21,584 nt of DNA from an uncultured Blautia sp. (lineage in GTDB: Bacteria > Bacillota > Clostridia > Lachnospirales > Lachnospiraceae): NCBI GenBank assembly GCA_934373235.1, contig CAKROW010000047.1, positions 1 through 21,584 on the forward strand. The letters run 5' to 3'. Positions within the stretch are counted from its first letter, which is position 1. Each line of letters opens with the position of its first letter. The translations under genes and the position numbers were made by a program. Under the pieces are notes generated by a model. It searched no databases and was not told the origin of the DNA. It worked only from the letters and a program-made list of their open reading frames with translations. Of this stretch, positions 15,487-21,584 are shown piece by piece.

Positions 15487-16215
15487 CTTGTCTGCACATA
15501 CAGCCAGATTGTCTGTAAATTCCACCACTGCATAGGGATGTCCGTCCTCACCGTTAAGGAGAACTGTTACTTTTCCATTGTCAGATGCGATCTCCGGAAT
15601 GATCACATCATCCAGTCTTGCCTGTTTTTTATACTCTGCGCGAAGCTGCTGTACTTTATATCCCTCCGGCAGATAATCTGCTGCCATACGGATATACTGA
15701 CAGTTGTTCACATGATGATTGGTATCAAGATGGTGCTTCTGCACAGTAAATGCCGGCTGTTTCACACAGTCCCCGGGAAGTGCGATCTTACGTGGTGCAT
15801 AATCCATCTCCATTTTTTCATCCAGGATATAGGGATCTGTATCCCGTGCGGTCAGCTTCTCCGGATGCCCGGTCTCTGTATTGACCTGTGACCAGTAGGA
15901 GTTGGCCCATGCCAGACGTTCCCCGTCCATAGTCTCCATAACAAAATTTCTCATTCCAATAAAACCGCGGAATCCATAAGGCATGGTGGTTATCCTGATC
16001 TTTTCCCCAAGCTCCGGATGCCGTTTAAAAACCACCTGCCATGCAGAAAGAAGCCATGCTCTCTTCCACTCTTTCAGGACTTTCATTCCCACACCTATAT
16101 CTTCAGACTGAAAAGTACAGCAGTCCTGAAAATAATCCAGAATACCCGGGAGTGTCAGACATCCGTCCTCTCCGATCTCGCTGAACCTTACACGGTCTTC
16201 AATAGTATAACTCAT
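15484..16215 (-). CDS. Acyl-ACP thioesterase (FatA/FatB family)
   Basis: Hydrolyses acyl-acyl carrier protein to release free fatty acid; cytosolic, with a double hotdog fold. The 243 residues fit bacterial members of the plant FatA/FatB family. The second hotdog carries the catalytic pattern DTNHHVNN (D164, N166, H168), equivalent to the Asp-x-Asn-x-His set of plant FatB. The first hotdog has the typical WKRAWLLSAWQVVFKRHPELGE segment at 50-71. The frame is open back to an ATG at 16242, but that start has no ribosome site, whereas AAGGAG lies 10 bases before the ATG at 16215. It is flanked by the tRNA terminator and araD and has no obvious functional link to either. Confidence 0.9.
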   Translation of the reverse strand: MSYTIEDRVRFSEIGEDGCLTLPGILDYFQDCCTFQSEDIGVGMKVLKEWKRAWLLSAWQVVFKRHPELGEKIRITTMPYGFRGFIGMRNFVMETMDGERLAWANSYWSQVNTETGHPEKLTARDTDPYILDEKMEMDYAPRKIALPGDCVKQPAFTVQKHHLDTNHHVNNCQYIRMAADYLPEGYKVQQLRAEYKKQARLDDVIIPEIASDNGKVTVLLNGEDGHPYAVVEFTDNLAVCADK

Positions 16216-16244
16216 ATGATACGGTCTCCTTTCAAATGTCATAT

Positions 16245-16250
16245 ATTATA
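16245..16250 (-). promoter_or_regulatory. Candidate -10 of the thioesterase gene
   Basis: The minus strand has a perfect TATAAT here, within an A/T-rich stretch 29-34 bases upstream of the chosen start. It overlaps the region just upstream of the alternative ATG at 16242, which supports the downstream start. No convincing -35 was seen. Confidence 0.4.
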
Positions 16251-16356
16251 TAAACACTGATATATCTGTAATCTTCCGGAGAACATTGTATCATGATGTA
16301 TGGCTGTCCGCATATTATTTTTTACTTGGATGGAAACTTCAGAGAAACCTGCAAAG

Positions 16357-16384
16357 AAAAAAGCACCTCTCATTCGAGGTGCTT
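16357..16384 (-). terminator. Intrinsic terminator of the tRNA-Gln gene
   Basis: On the minus strand AGCACCTC and GAGGTGCT pair over a 6-base loop and are followed by a T-run. It begins about 4 bases after the last tRNA base, so the tRNA is transcribed and ended on its own. Confidence 0.9.
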
Positions 16385-16387
16385 AAG

Positions 16388-16459
16388 CAGGGCTACAAGG
16401 ATTCGAACCTTGAACTGACGGAGTCAGAGTCCGTTGCCTTACCGTTTGGCGATAGCCCT
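16388..16459 (-). tRNA. trnQ: tRNA-Gln (anticodon CUG)
   Basis: A full cloverleaf can be drawn on the minus strand. The acceptor AGGGCTA pairs with TAGCCCT and the discriminator is G. The D-arm is GCC-AAACGGTAA-GGC, and the anticodon stem ACGGA/TCCGT carries loop CTCTGAC. The T-arm is CAAGG-TTCGAAT-CCTTG. Positions 34-36 of the anticodon loop read CTG, decoding CAG glutamine. The TCGCCAAACGGTAAGGCA block is typical of bacterial tRNA-Gln. The CCA end is not encoded, so tRNA nucleotidyltransferase must add it. It stands alone, with its own promoter and terminator. Confidence 0.95.
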
Positions 16460-16501
16460 AAGTGTTTGTGTGTTGCTCGCTTATCGCTTGCGACGAATGA
16501 T

Positions 16502-16530
16502 AGTATATAACAGGTTTCCAAAAAATGCAA
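16502..16530 (-). promoter_or_regulatory. Promoter of tRNA-Gln
   Basis: The minus strand has TTGCAT (16530 to 16525), a 17-base spacer and TATACT (16507 to 16502). Immediately upstream, about 16534-16572, are four runs of 6-7 A with short spacers, resembling an UP element or curved DNA of the kind that boosts stable-RNA promoters. Confidence 0.7.
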
Positions 16531-16578
16531 CCCCTTTTTTCAAATTTTTTTGATTTTTTTAATTATTTTTTCAGGAGG

Positions 16579-16640
16579 TGCCGGAAAGCCTGATTTTATG
16601 CGGCCTTCCGGCATTTACAACGATTCGGACTGATCGTAAA
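16579..16640 (-). repeat. Two adjacent stem-loops downstream of the GH3 gene
   Basis: TGCCGGAAGGCC and GGCTTTCCGGCA (16613 to 16579, minus) form a 12-pair stem with one G-U and an 11-base loop. Next to it, 16640 to 16614 holds a weaker repeat (TTTACGAT / ATCG..GTAAA with a small bulge). On the minus strand they are followed by A-rich, not T-rich, sequence, so they are not canonical terminators. They lie in the 3' region of the GH31-GH3 transcript and just upstream of the tRNA A-tracts. The rest of the gap 16460-16714 shows no gene. Confidence 0.5.
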
Positions 16641-16714
16641 TCAGGGGTGCTTATCTGTATTCATAATCCGCTTCGCTGCCTGTCTGGTTCTGTTAATTTT
16701 TTATTTTCTGCAAT

Positions 16715-18853
16715 TTATATGTTCATCTCTGTCTGACAGCAGATATCTTCCACGGATTTTCCTGCATAGATTTCATATTTACCCTGTTCTGTGACGAAAT
16801 CATGGCAGTTCTCATCATAATATGTAAATGCAGATTTATCCAGGGAGATTTCCACAGTCCTGGTTTCGCCTGGTTTCAGGTCAACCTTCGCAAAACCTCT
16901 CAGCTCTTTTGCTGCACGCTCTACTTTGGAATCTTTTTTGCCTACATAAATCTCTACGATTTCCTTACCTGCCATCTTTCCTGTATTGGTTACATCCACC
17001 AGAACAGTAACAGCAGGATAATTTCCCTTAAGCTTCATGCTCCCATAGGCAAAATCTGTATAAGAAAGTCCATAGCCAAACGGGAAAAGAACCTGTTTTT
17101 TCTCAGTATCGTAGTAACGGTAGCCCACAAAAATACCCTCGGAATATTTCACAGTCTCTTTTTCTGCAAACTCTCCAATGCAGTGAGCGGAACAATCTGT
17201 ATGTTTTACAGGGAATGTCTCCGGCAGCTTTCCTGAAGGATTCACTTTTCCAAAAAGTACCTCTGCAAGAGCTGTTCCACCTTCCATTCCCGCATACCAG
17301 TGCCATACCAGTGTTTTTGCCTCACTGATCCACGGCATTTCTACCGGCGAACCTGAAACCATGACAACCACTGTATCCGGACGGATCTTCAGAAGCTCTT
17401 CGATCAGCTCATCCTGTCTGTATGGAAGCTTCATGCTGTCTCTGTCCTGACCTTCCAGATCCTGCATATGATTCTGGCCGCCCACAAAGATCACAGTATC
17501 AAAACTTTCATCTGATGCAAGTCTTAATGCTTCTTCACGAAGAAAATCCTGTCTCTTTTTCAGTGTCTCGCTGGCTGCTGCCGCCTCTTTTGTGCTTCCG
17601 CCGCCGTTTTCCAGACTGTCAGCCTGCCAGTTCACATCAGGATTATTGTTTTCAAGATCATCAGCCACATAGCCTTCTGTGTAAACTACTTCCGCATTTC
17701 CACCCAGAAGCTTTTTGATACCCATAAGCGGTGAGATCTCATACAGTGCCTTGATCTCCGCACTTCCACCACCATTGGAATGGATCCTGTCTCCGTTATC
17801 ACCGATCACAAGAACTTTTTTTACTGTCTTCTGGTCCAAAGGAAGGCGTTTCTCCTGATTCTTCAGAAGAACAACCGATTCTCTTGCCGCATCCAGTACA
17901 CAGGCTCTGTGCTCCGGTGTATTGTAGCAGCCGGGAAGTCTTTCTTCCCCACCCAGCTTGTGGAGCCTGAAAAGCATGCGCAGGATGTTCCGTACTTTTT
18001 CATCCAGAAGCTCCTCGCTGATCTCTCCTGCTTCCACGGCTTTTTTCAGTGGCTCTGCCATAAAATATTCATCAAAATTGTCAGTAACTGACATTTCAAT
18101 ATCCAGGCCACCTTCAGCCACTTCCTTTGTGTTATGCACAGCTCCCCAGTCAGATACAGCTACTCCGTCAAATCCCCATTTGTCCCTCAGGATATCTTTA
18201 AGAAGCTCACTGTTTTCACAGCAGTGTTTCTTTTTGTAAAGATTATACGCTCCCATGATGGACAGGGAACCGCCCTCTTTTACAGTCTTCTCAAAGGCAG
18301 GAATATAGATTTCCCAGAGTGCTCTCTCACTGACTTCCACATCTACCCATAATCTCTCAGTTTCCTGATTGTTCAGTGCAAAATGTTTTACACAGGCTGC
18401 AGTATCTGCTGTCTGGATCCCTTTGATCAGAGGTACTGCCAGTTCCCCTGTCAGATACGGATCTTCACTCATATACTCAAAATTTCTTCCGCACAGAGGG
18501 CTTCTCTTGATATTGATCCCCGGGGCAAGGATCATATCCTTGCCTCTTCCCCGGGCTTCTTCCCCCAGAACCTTTCCTGCTGCCTCTGCGATCTCACGGT
18601 TCCATGTGGCTGCAATGGCACTGTTGCTGGTAAGATATGTAACATAATCATCATTATTACCTACTGCCACCCAGTGTGCGTTATCAAATTCGTTTCTCAC
18701 ACCCATAGGACCGTCGGACATGGTAACTGCCGGGATTCCCAGACGTTCCACCCCCTTTGTCCGGAACAGTCCGTCTCCGTGGATCATGCCGATCTTTTCA
18801 TCCAGAGTAAGCTCTGACACCAGCTCTTCTATCTTTTTCTCAAAATTCTCCAT
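16715..18853 (-). CDS. GH3 beta-glucosidase (or beta-xylosidase), cytoplasmic
   Basis: A retaining exo-beta-glycosidase. The 712 residues are in three usual parts: a TIM-barrel domain (about 1-300), an alpha/beta sandwich (about 320-560) and a C-terminal fibronectin-III-like domain (about 610-700, KVDLKPGETRTVEISLDKSAF). The nucleophile is D235 in GVAVSDWGAV; KHFALNNQE at 156-164 is the conserved substrate-binding segment. There is no signal peptide. The frame extends to a GTG at 18889 inside the preceding gene, but AGGAGG just 4 bases before the ATG at 18853 marks the start. It follows the GH31 alpha-xylosidase by 22 bases, so the two are co-expressed; in that context it would remove the glucose exposed after xylose release. 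GH3 specificity cannot be fixed from motifs alone. Confidence 0.93.
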   Translation of the reverse strand: MENFEKKIEELVSELTLDEKIGMIHGDGLFRTKGVERLGIPAVTMSDGPMGVRNEFDNAHWVAVGNNDDYVTYLTSNSAIAATWNREIAEAAGKVLGEEARGRGKDMILAPGINIKRSPLCGRNFEYMSEDPYLTGELAVPLIKGIQTADTAACVKHFALNNQETERLWVDVEVSERALWEIYIPAFEKTVKEGGSLSIMGAYNLYKKKHCCENSELLKDILRDKWGFDGVAVSDWGAVHNTKEVAEGGLDIEMSVTDNFDEYFMAEPLKKAVEAGEISEELLDEKVRNILRMLFRLHKLGGEERLPGCYNTPEHRACVLDAARESVVLLKNQEKRLPLDQKTVKKVLVIGDNGDRIHSNGGGSAEIKALYEISPLMGIKKLLGGNAEVVYTEGYVADDLENNNPDVNWQADSLENGGGSTKEAAAASETLKKRQDFLREEALRLASDESFDTVIFVGGQNHMQDLEGQDRDSMKLPYRQDELIEELLKIRPDTVVVMVSGSPVEMPWISEAKTLVWHWYAGMEGGTALAEVLFGKVNPSGKLPETFPVKHTDCSAHCIGEFAEKETVKYSEGIFVGYRYYDTEKKQVLFPFGYGLSYTDFAYGSMKLKGNYPAVTVLVDVTNTGKMAGKEIVEIYVGKKDSKVERAAKELRGFAKVDLKPGETRTVEISLDKSAFTYYDENCHDFVTEQGKYEIYAGKSVEDICCQTEMNI

Positions 18854-18875
18854 CTTTCCTCCTGATATCAGCACC

Positions 18876-21218
18876 TTATTTAAGTGCACAGATAAACTCT
18901 CCGCCTTTGGAAAGGGCTACTTTGCAGTCCTCTCCGTCCATTGTGAAATCAGCTCCTGAAACACCTTTTACAGTTTCGTTTTTCAGCACGATGGTGCATG
19001 GCTTGGAAGCTTCCACTTTTACAGTGATAGTGTTTCCGCTCTTTAATACAGATACTTTTGTCTCTGCCTTCTGATCCATGGAATAGACAACAGTCTCTGC
19101 CTGTTTTCCGTCAGTCAGCTCATATGCTGTCACTGTTACATCCTGTGCATAATCATAATCCGGTTTTGTATTTACGGCACCTGTTGCGATCAGGCTGTTC
19201 TCTCTTACAAATACAGGAATAGTCAGATAATCGCAGTCCTCTTTGTACCATTTTCCGCCCTGTTTCTTTTCTCCTGTAAGGTAATGTGTCCAGGTTCCTT
19301 CCGGAAGATAATAAACAGCCTTGTTCTCATCGTTGAAGATCGGTGCAACCAGAAGCGAATCACCAAACATATACTGCTTGTCAAGGTAAGCACAGTTCAG
19401 GTCATCGGTAAACTCCATAACCATGCTCCGCATCACAGGCACACCAGTCTGAGATGTATAAATGGAGTTTCTGTACAGGTATGGCATCAGCTCCGCTTTG
19501 ATCTGTGTAAATCGTCTGACAACATCTACCGCCTCATCGTCATATGCCCACGGTACACGGTAGGATGTGCTTCCGTGAAGTCTTGAGTGAGAAGACATCA
19601 GGCCAAAAGCAGCCCATCGTTTGTATACATCTGCTGTGGAAGTATTTTCAAATCCGCCGATATCGTGGCTCCAGTATCCAAAACCTGACATTGTAAGGGA
19701 AAGTCCTCCACGAAGGCTTTCTTCCATAGATACATAATCAGACCAGCAGTCACCGCCCCAGTGTACCGGGAATTTCTGTCCGCCCACAGTTGCGGAACGG
19801 GCAAAAAGAACTGCCTCTCCTTTTCCTCTTTTCTTCTCAAGAAGCTCATATACACATTTATTGTATAAATAAGTATAGAAGTTATGCATCTTCTGCGGGT
19901 CTGAACCATCTGCGTAAACACAGTTCTCCGGAATTCTCTCTCCAAAGTCGGTTTTAAAGCAGTCAACTCCCATATCAAGAAGAGCTTCAAGCTTTTCCTG
20001 ATACCAGTTCCACGCCTCTTTGTTTGTAAAGTCAACAAGAGCCATTCCCGGCTGCCACATATCCCACTGCCATACATCGCCGTTAGGACGTTTGATAAAA
20101 TATCCCTTCTCAACGCCTTCTCTGAACAGTGCAGATTCCTGTCCGATATAGGGATTGATCCATACACAGATATTCAGTCCCTTATCTTTGATACGTTTTA
20201 ACATTCCCTCCGGATCCGGGAATACACGGCTGTCCCAGATAAAATCTGACCAGTGGAATTCCTTCATCCAGAAGCAGTCAAAGTGGAATACACGCAGGCC
20301 GATGCCTCTCTCCTGCATACCATCAATAAAGCTCATAACTGTCTCTTCGTCATAGTTTGTTGTGAATGAAGTGGAAAGCCACAGGCCGTATGTCCACGGT
20401 GCAGGAAGTGACGGTTTGCCAGTAAGGTCTGTATAACGCATAAGAACTTCTTTCATGGAAGGTCCGTTGATCACGAAATAATCCAGAGTTTCACCTGGTA
20501 CGGAAAACTCTACTTTTGCCACCTGCTCTGTGGCAACCTCAAAGGATACTTTTTCCGGATGGTTTACAAACACACCGTATCCTTTATCAGTCAGGTAAAA
20601 CGGGATATTCTTGTAGGACTGGTCTGTGCTTGTTCCACCGTCCTCATTCCAGATATCAATGGACTGTCCATTTTTTACAAAAGCACCAAAACGCTCACCA
20701 AGTCCATATACATGCTCATTGACGGAAAGATCCAGTTCCTGGCGCATATATGCCTTTCCTTCCGGATCCATATCGTATGCAAAATCTGTCCACTGTGTAC
20801 GTATGTATGCAAGGTCACAACCTGCGCTCTGTGTCAGAAATTTTCCGTCACGCTCATAGCGCATGCTCCAGTTTTTCTTATTGATGCGAAGTGCAAGACT
20901 TCCGCTTTTTACGATCAGTTCGTCTTCTGTTTCCGTCACATCACCGGCTCCTGTTCCTTCCAGGTTCAGCTCGAAGGACGGGCTCTTTTTCTGAACGCCA
21001 AGATAGTGGCTCACCTGTACACGGAGCACCTCCGGTGCCGGCACGGTAATACGGACAGTAAGGTTGATCCCTCCAAGTGTATCTCCTCTGTGTCCGATAT
21101 GATGTGTAGGCGCACAGATCACTGTGTCCTCTTCATTGCAGTTAATAAAATATGCCTCCTGAGGTGCGAAGCAGGCAATTCCCTCTTTCTGAAGCCAGCA
21201 TCCGTTCCCAAATTTCAT
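18876..21218 (-). CDS. yicI: GH31 alpha-xylosidase, YicI type
   Basis: Releases alpha-xylose from the non-reducing end of xyloglucan fragments such as isoprimeverose. The 780 residues match YicI-type enzymes (E. coli YicI is 772). The nucleophile is D424 in CFKTDFGERIP and the acid/base is D490 in HWGGDCWS; their spacing of 66 equals that of E. coli YicI (D416, D482). The HFDCFWMKE segment at 312-320 carries the Cys-Phe pair, and K422 precedes the nucleophile. Both mark alpha-xylosidase rather than alpha-glucosidase specificity in the YicI structure literature. An N-terminal beta-sandwich and C-terminal beta domains flank the barrel. No signal peptide is present, so it is intracellular. The ATG at 21218 has GGAGGAG about 8 bases upstream. 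It is the first gene of the GH31-GH3 pair. Confidence 0.93.
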   Translation of the reverse strand: MKFGNGCWLQKEGIACFAPQEAYFINCNEEDTVICAPTHHIGHRGDTLGGINLTVRITVPAPEVLRVQVSHYLGVQKKSPSFELNLEGTGAGDVTETEDELIVKSGSLALRINKKNWSMRYERDGKFLTQSAGCDLAYIRTQWTDFAYDMDPEGKAYMRQELDLSVNEHVYGLGERFGAFVKNGQSIDIWNEDGGTSTDQSYKNIPFYLTDKGYGVFVNHPEKVSFEVATEQVAKVEFSVPGETLDYFVINGPSMKEVLMRYTDLTGKPSLPAPWTYGLWLSTSFTTNYDEETVMSFIDGMQERGIGLRVFHFDCFWMKEFHWSDFIWDSRVFPDPEGMLKRIKDKGLNICVWINPYIGQESALFREGVEKGYFIKRPNGDVWQWDMWQPGMALVDFTNKEAWNWYQEKLEALLDMGVDCFKTDFGERIPENCVYADGSDPQKMHNFYTYLYNKCVYELLEKKRGKGEAVLFARSATVGGQKFPVHWGGDCWSDYVSMEESLRGGLSLTMSGFGYWSHDIGGFENTSTADVYKRWAAFGLMSSHSRLHGSTSYRVPWAYDDEAVDVVRRFTQIKAELMPYLYRNSIYTSQTGVPVMRSMVMEFTDDLNCAYLDKQYMFGDSLLVAPIFNDENKAVYYLPEGTWTHYLTGEKKQGGKWYKEDCDYLTIPVFVRENSLIATGAVNTKPDYDYAQDVTVTAYELTDGKQAETVVYSMDQKAETKVSVLKSGNTITVKVEASKPCTIVLKNETVKGVSGADFTMDGEDCKVALSKGGEFICALK

Positions 21219-21267
21219 AATGTAAACTCCTCCTTCATATTTTTACGCGTTTTCTTATTCTTCTCTG

Positions 21268-21273
21268 ATTATA
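21268..21273 (-). promoter_or_regulatory. Candidate -10 of the GH31-GH3 operon
   Basis: The minus strand reads TATAAT about 50 bases upstream of the GH31 start. The hexamer 17 bases further upstream is TATCAA, a poor -35. That is consistent with an activator-dependent promoter, which suits a substrate-induced sugar operon. Confidence 0.5.
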
Positions 21274-21298
21274 AACAAAAAAAATTCATATTGATACC

Positions 21299-21401
21299 GT
21301 CAATTTTTGACAAAAAATACTCTAATTTTTAGGACAATAAGCGGGAATCCTCGGCAATTCAATTACCGAGATGAAAGCGCAGGAGTGTGCATATCTGCAC
21401 A
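21299..21401 (-). promoter_or_regulatory. Cluster of three inverted repeats upstream of the GH31 promoter
   Basis: Three dyads occupy the intergenic space. GTCAA-TTT-TTGAC (21299-21311) lies just upstream of the -35 position. At 21350-21370 a 21-base near-palindrome has arms CTCGGCAATT and AATTACCGAG around one central C, with one mismatch. TGTGCA-TATC-TGCACA (21386-21401) is the third. None is followed by a T-run in either direction. They are plausible binding sites for one or more sugar-responsive regulators; no regulator gene is in the window. No gene is seen in 21219-21521 apart from a 20-codon frame at 21371 that lacks a ribosome site. Confidence 0.45.
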
Positions 21402-21438
21402 ATACAAATAGTATAATATTCGTTATCCTTTGATATTA

Positions 21439-21454
21439 ATGCCGTAACCGGCAT
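21439..21454 (+). mobile_element. Probable left-end hairpin of an IS200/IS605-family element
   Basis: ATGCCG-TAAC-CGGCAT is a perfect 6-base-arm hairpin 67 bases before the tnpA ATG. Y1 (HUH) transposases of the IS200/IS605 family recognise such a subterminal hairpin at the left end rather than terminal inverted repeats. A TTGAT lies at 21430-21434, 4 bases before the hairpin; TTGAT is the insertion target of the related ISDra2. The exact element boundary cannot be fixed without an empty-site comparison. Confidence 0.45.
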
Positions 21455-21486
21455 ATAACAAAAGCAAAAATATGTTCGAATGATTG

Positions 21487-21515
21487 TTGCGCATTACAAT
21501 TCAATATGCTATACT
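21487..21515 (+). promoter_or_regulatory. Candidate promoter of tnpA
   Basis: TTGCGC (21487-21492), a 17-base spacer and TATACT (21510-21515). The tnpA ATG is only 6 bases after the -10, so a transcript from here would be leaderless or nearly so. Confidence 0.5.
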
Positions 21516-21521
21516 ATATGT

Positions 21522-21584
21522 ATGAAAGAAAATCTAATACATTACAGGACTTGCGTGTGTAATATCAACTACCATATGGTATGG
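21522..21584 (+). CDS. tnpA: IS200/IS605-family transposase TnpA, N-terminal fragment
   Basis: The last 63 bases encode 21 residues from an ATG without a stop, ending in CVCNINYHMVW. The pattern N-x-x-Y-H-(x)-V-W near the N-terminus is the first beta strand of Y1 single-strand transposases (IS200/IS605 TnpA), usually followed by a KYRR-type motif just beyond this edge. The catalytic HUH motif and tyrosine are outside the window. No Shine-Dalgarno precedes the ATG. The frame is open further upstream to an ATG at 21480, also without a ribosome site, so the start is uncertain. It is the only plus-strand gene seen. Confidence 0.75.
   Translation, partial: MKENLIHYRTCVCNINYHMVW

Noticed and set aside
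20559..21332. 257-codon plus-strand open frame over the GH31 5' part and its promoter
   Set aside because: Mostly antisense to conserved GH31 sequence, no ribosome site, no family resemblance.
21371..21384. Half-match to a cre site (TGAAAGCG) upstream of GH31
   Set aside because: The second half of the consensus is absent, so it is not convincing as a CcpA site.
21371..21433. Small plus-strand frame of 20 codons starting with ATGAAAGCG
   Set aside because: No ribosome site and it overlaps a palindromic regulatory region; probably chance.
1..21584. CRISPR array, prophage genes, toxin-antitoxin pair or biosynthetic cluster
   Set aside because: No regularly spaced direct repeats, cas genes, phage genes, small toxin-antitoxin pairs or biosynthetic enzymes were seen in the reading of both strands.

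Overview
The window reads as chromosomal DNA of a gut-type Clostridia bacterium, most likely Lachnospiraceae (Blautia or Ruminococcus-like). The basis is protein character (DnaE1 with an intact PHP domain, Lachnospiraceae-style PfkA, KtrAB), strong AGGAGG ribosome sites, moderate G+C and intrinsic hairpin-plus-U terminators. This is a judgement from sequence character; no database was searched. Every complete gene lies on the minus strand. The only plus-strand gene is a truncated transposase start at the right edge.

Left half (1-10,650), transcribed right to left: cvfB, dnaE, pfkA, ktrB, ktrA, a SpoU/TrmH rRNA methyltransferase, an NfeD protein, an SPFH/band-7 protein and argF (cut by the window start). 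Gaps from pfkA to argF are -4 to +33 bases, so these seven genes look like one transcription unit. It probably has its own extended -10 promoter upstream of pfkA, and another lies upstream of cvfB. Start corrections made here: dnaE starts at TTG; pfkA, ktrA, nfeD, nhaC, the thioesterase and the GH3 gene start at ATGs internal to longer open frames.

Middle (10,600-12,650): an NhaC-family antiporter preceded by a lysine riboswitch (L-box) with an intrinsic terminator and an upstream promoter. This arrangement points to a lysine-regulated transporter rather than a plain Na+/H+ antiporter.

Right half (12,650-21,584): carbohydrate catabolism. araD and a GH42 beta-galactosidase form one pair. A YicI-type GH31 alpha-xylosidase and a GH3 beta-glucosidase form a second, tightly spaced pair. 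Between them are an acyl-ACP thioesterase and a solitary tRNA-Gln(CUG) with its own promoter, A-tracts and terminator. None of the glycosidases has a signal peptide, so they should act on imported oligosaccharides. Together they could strip xylose, glucose and galactose or arabinose from xyloglucan-type or arabinogalactan-type fragments. Upstream of the GH31 gene is a regulatory region with several inverted repeats. It is followed by the left end of an IS200/IS605-family element whose tnpA runs off the window.

I found no clearly new multi-gene system. The points most worth a second look are the riboswitch-nhaC locus with a palindrome over its promoter, the palindrome-rich GH31 control region beside the IS end, the araD-GH42 pairing, and the SD-less ktrB start coupled to pfkA.
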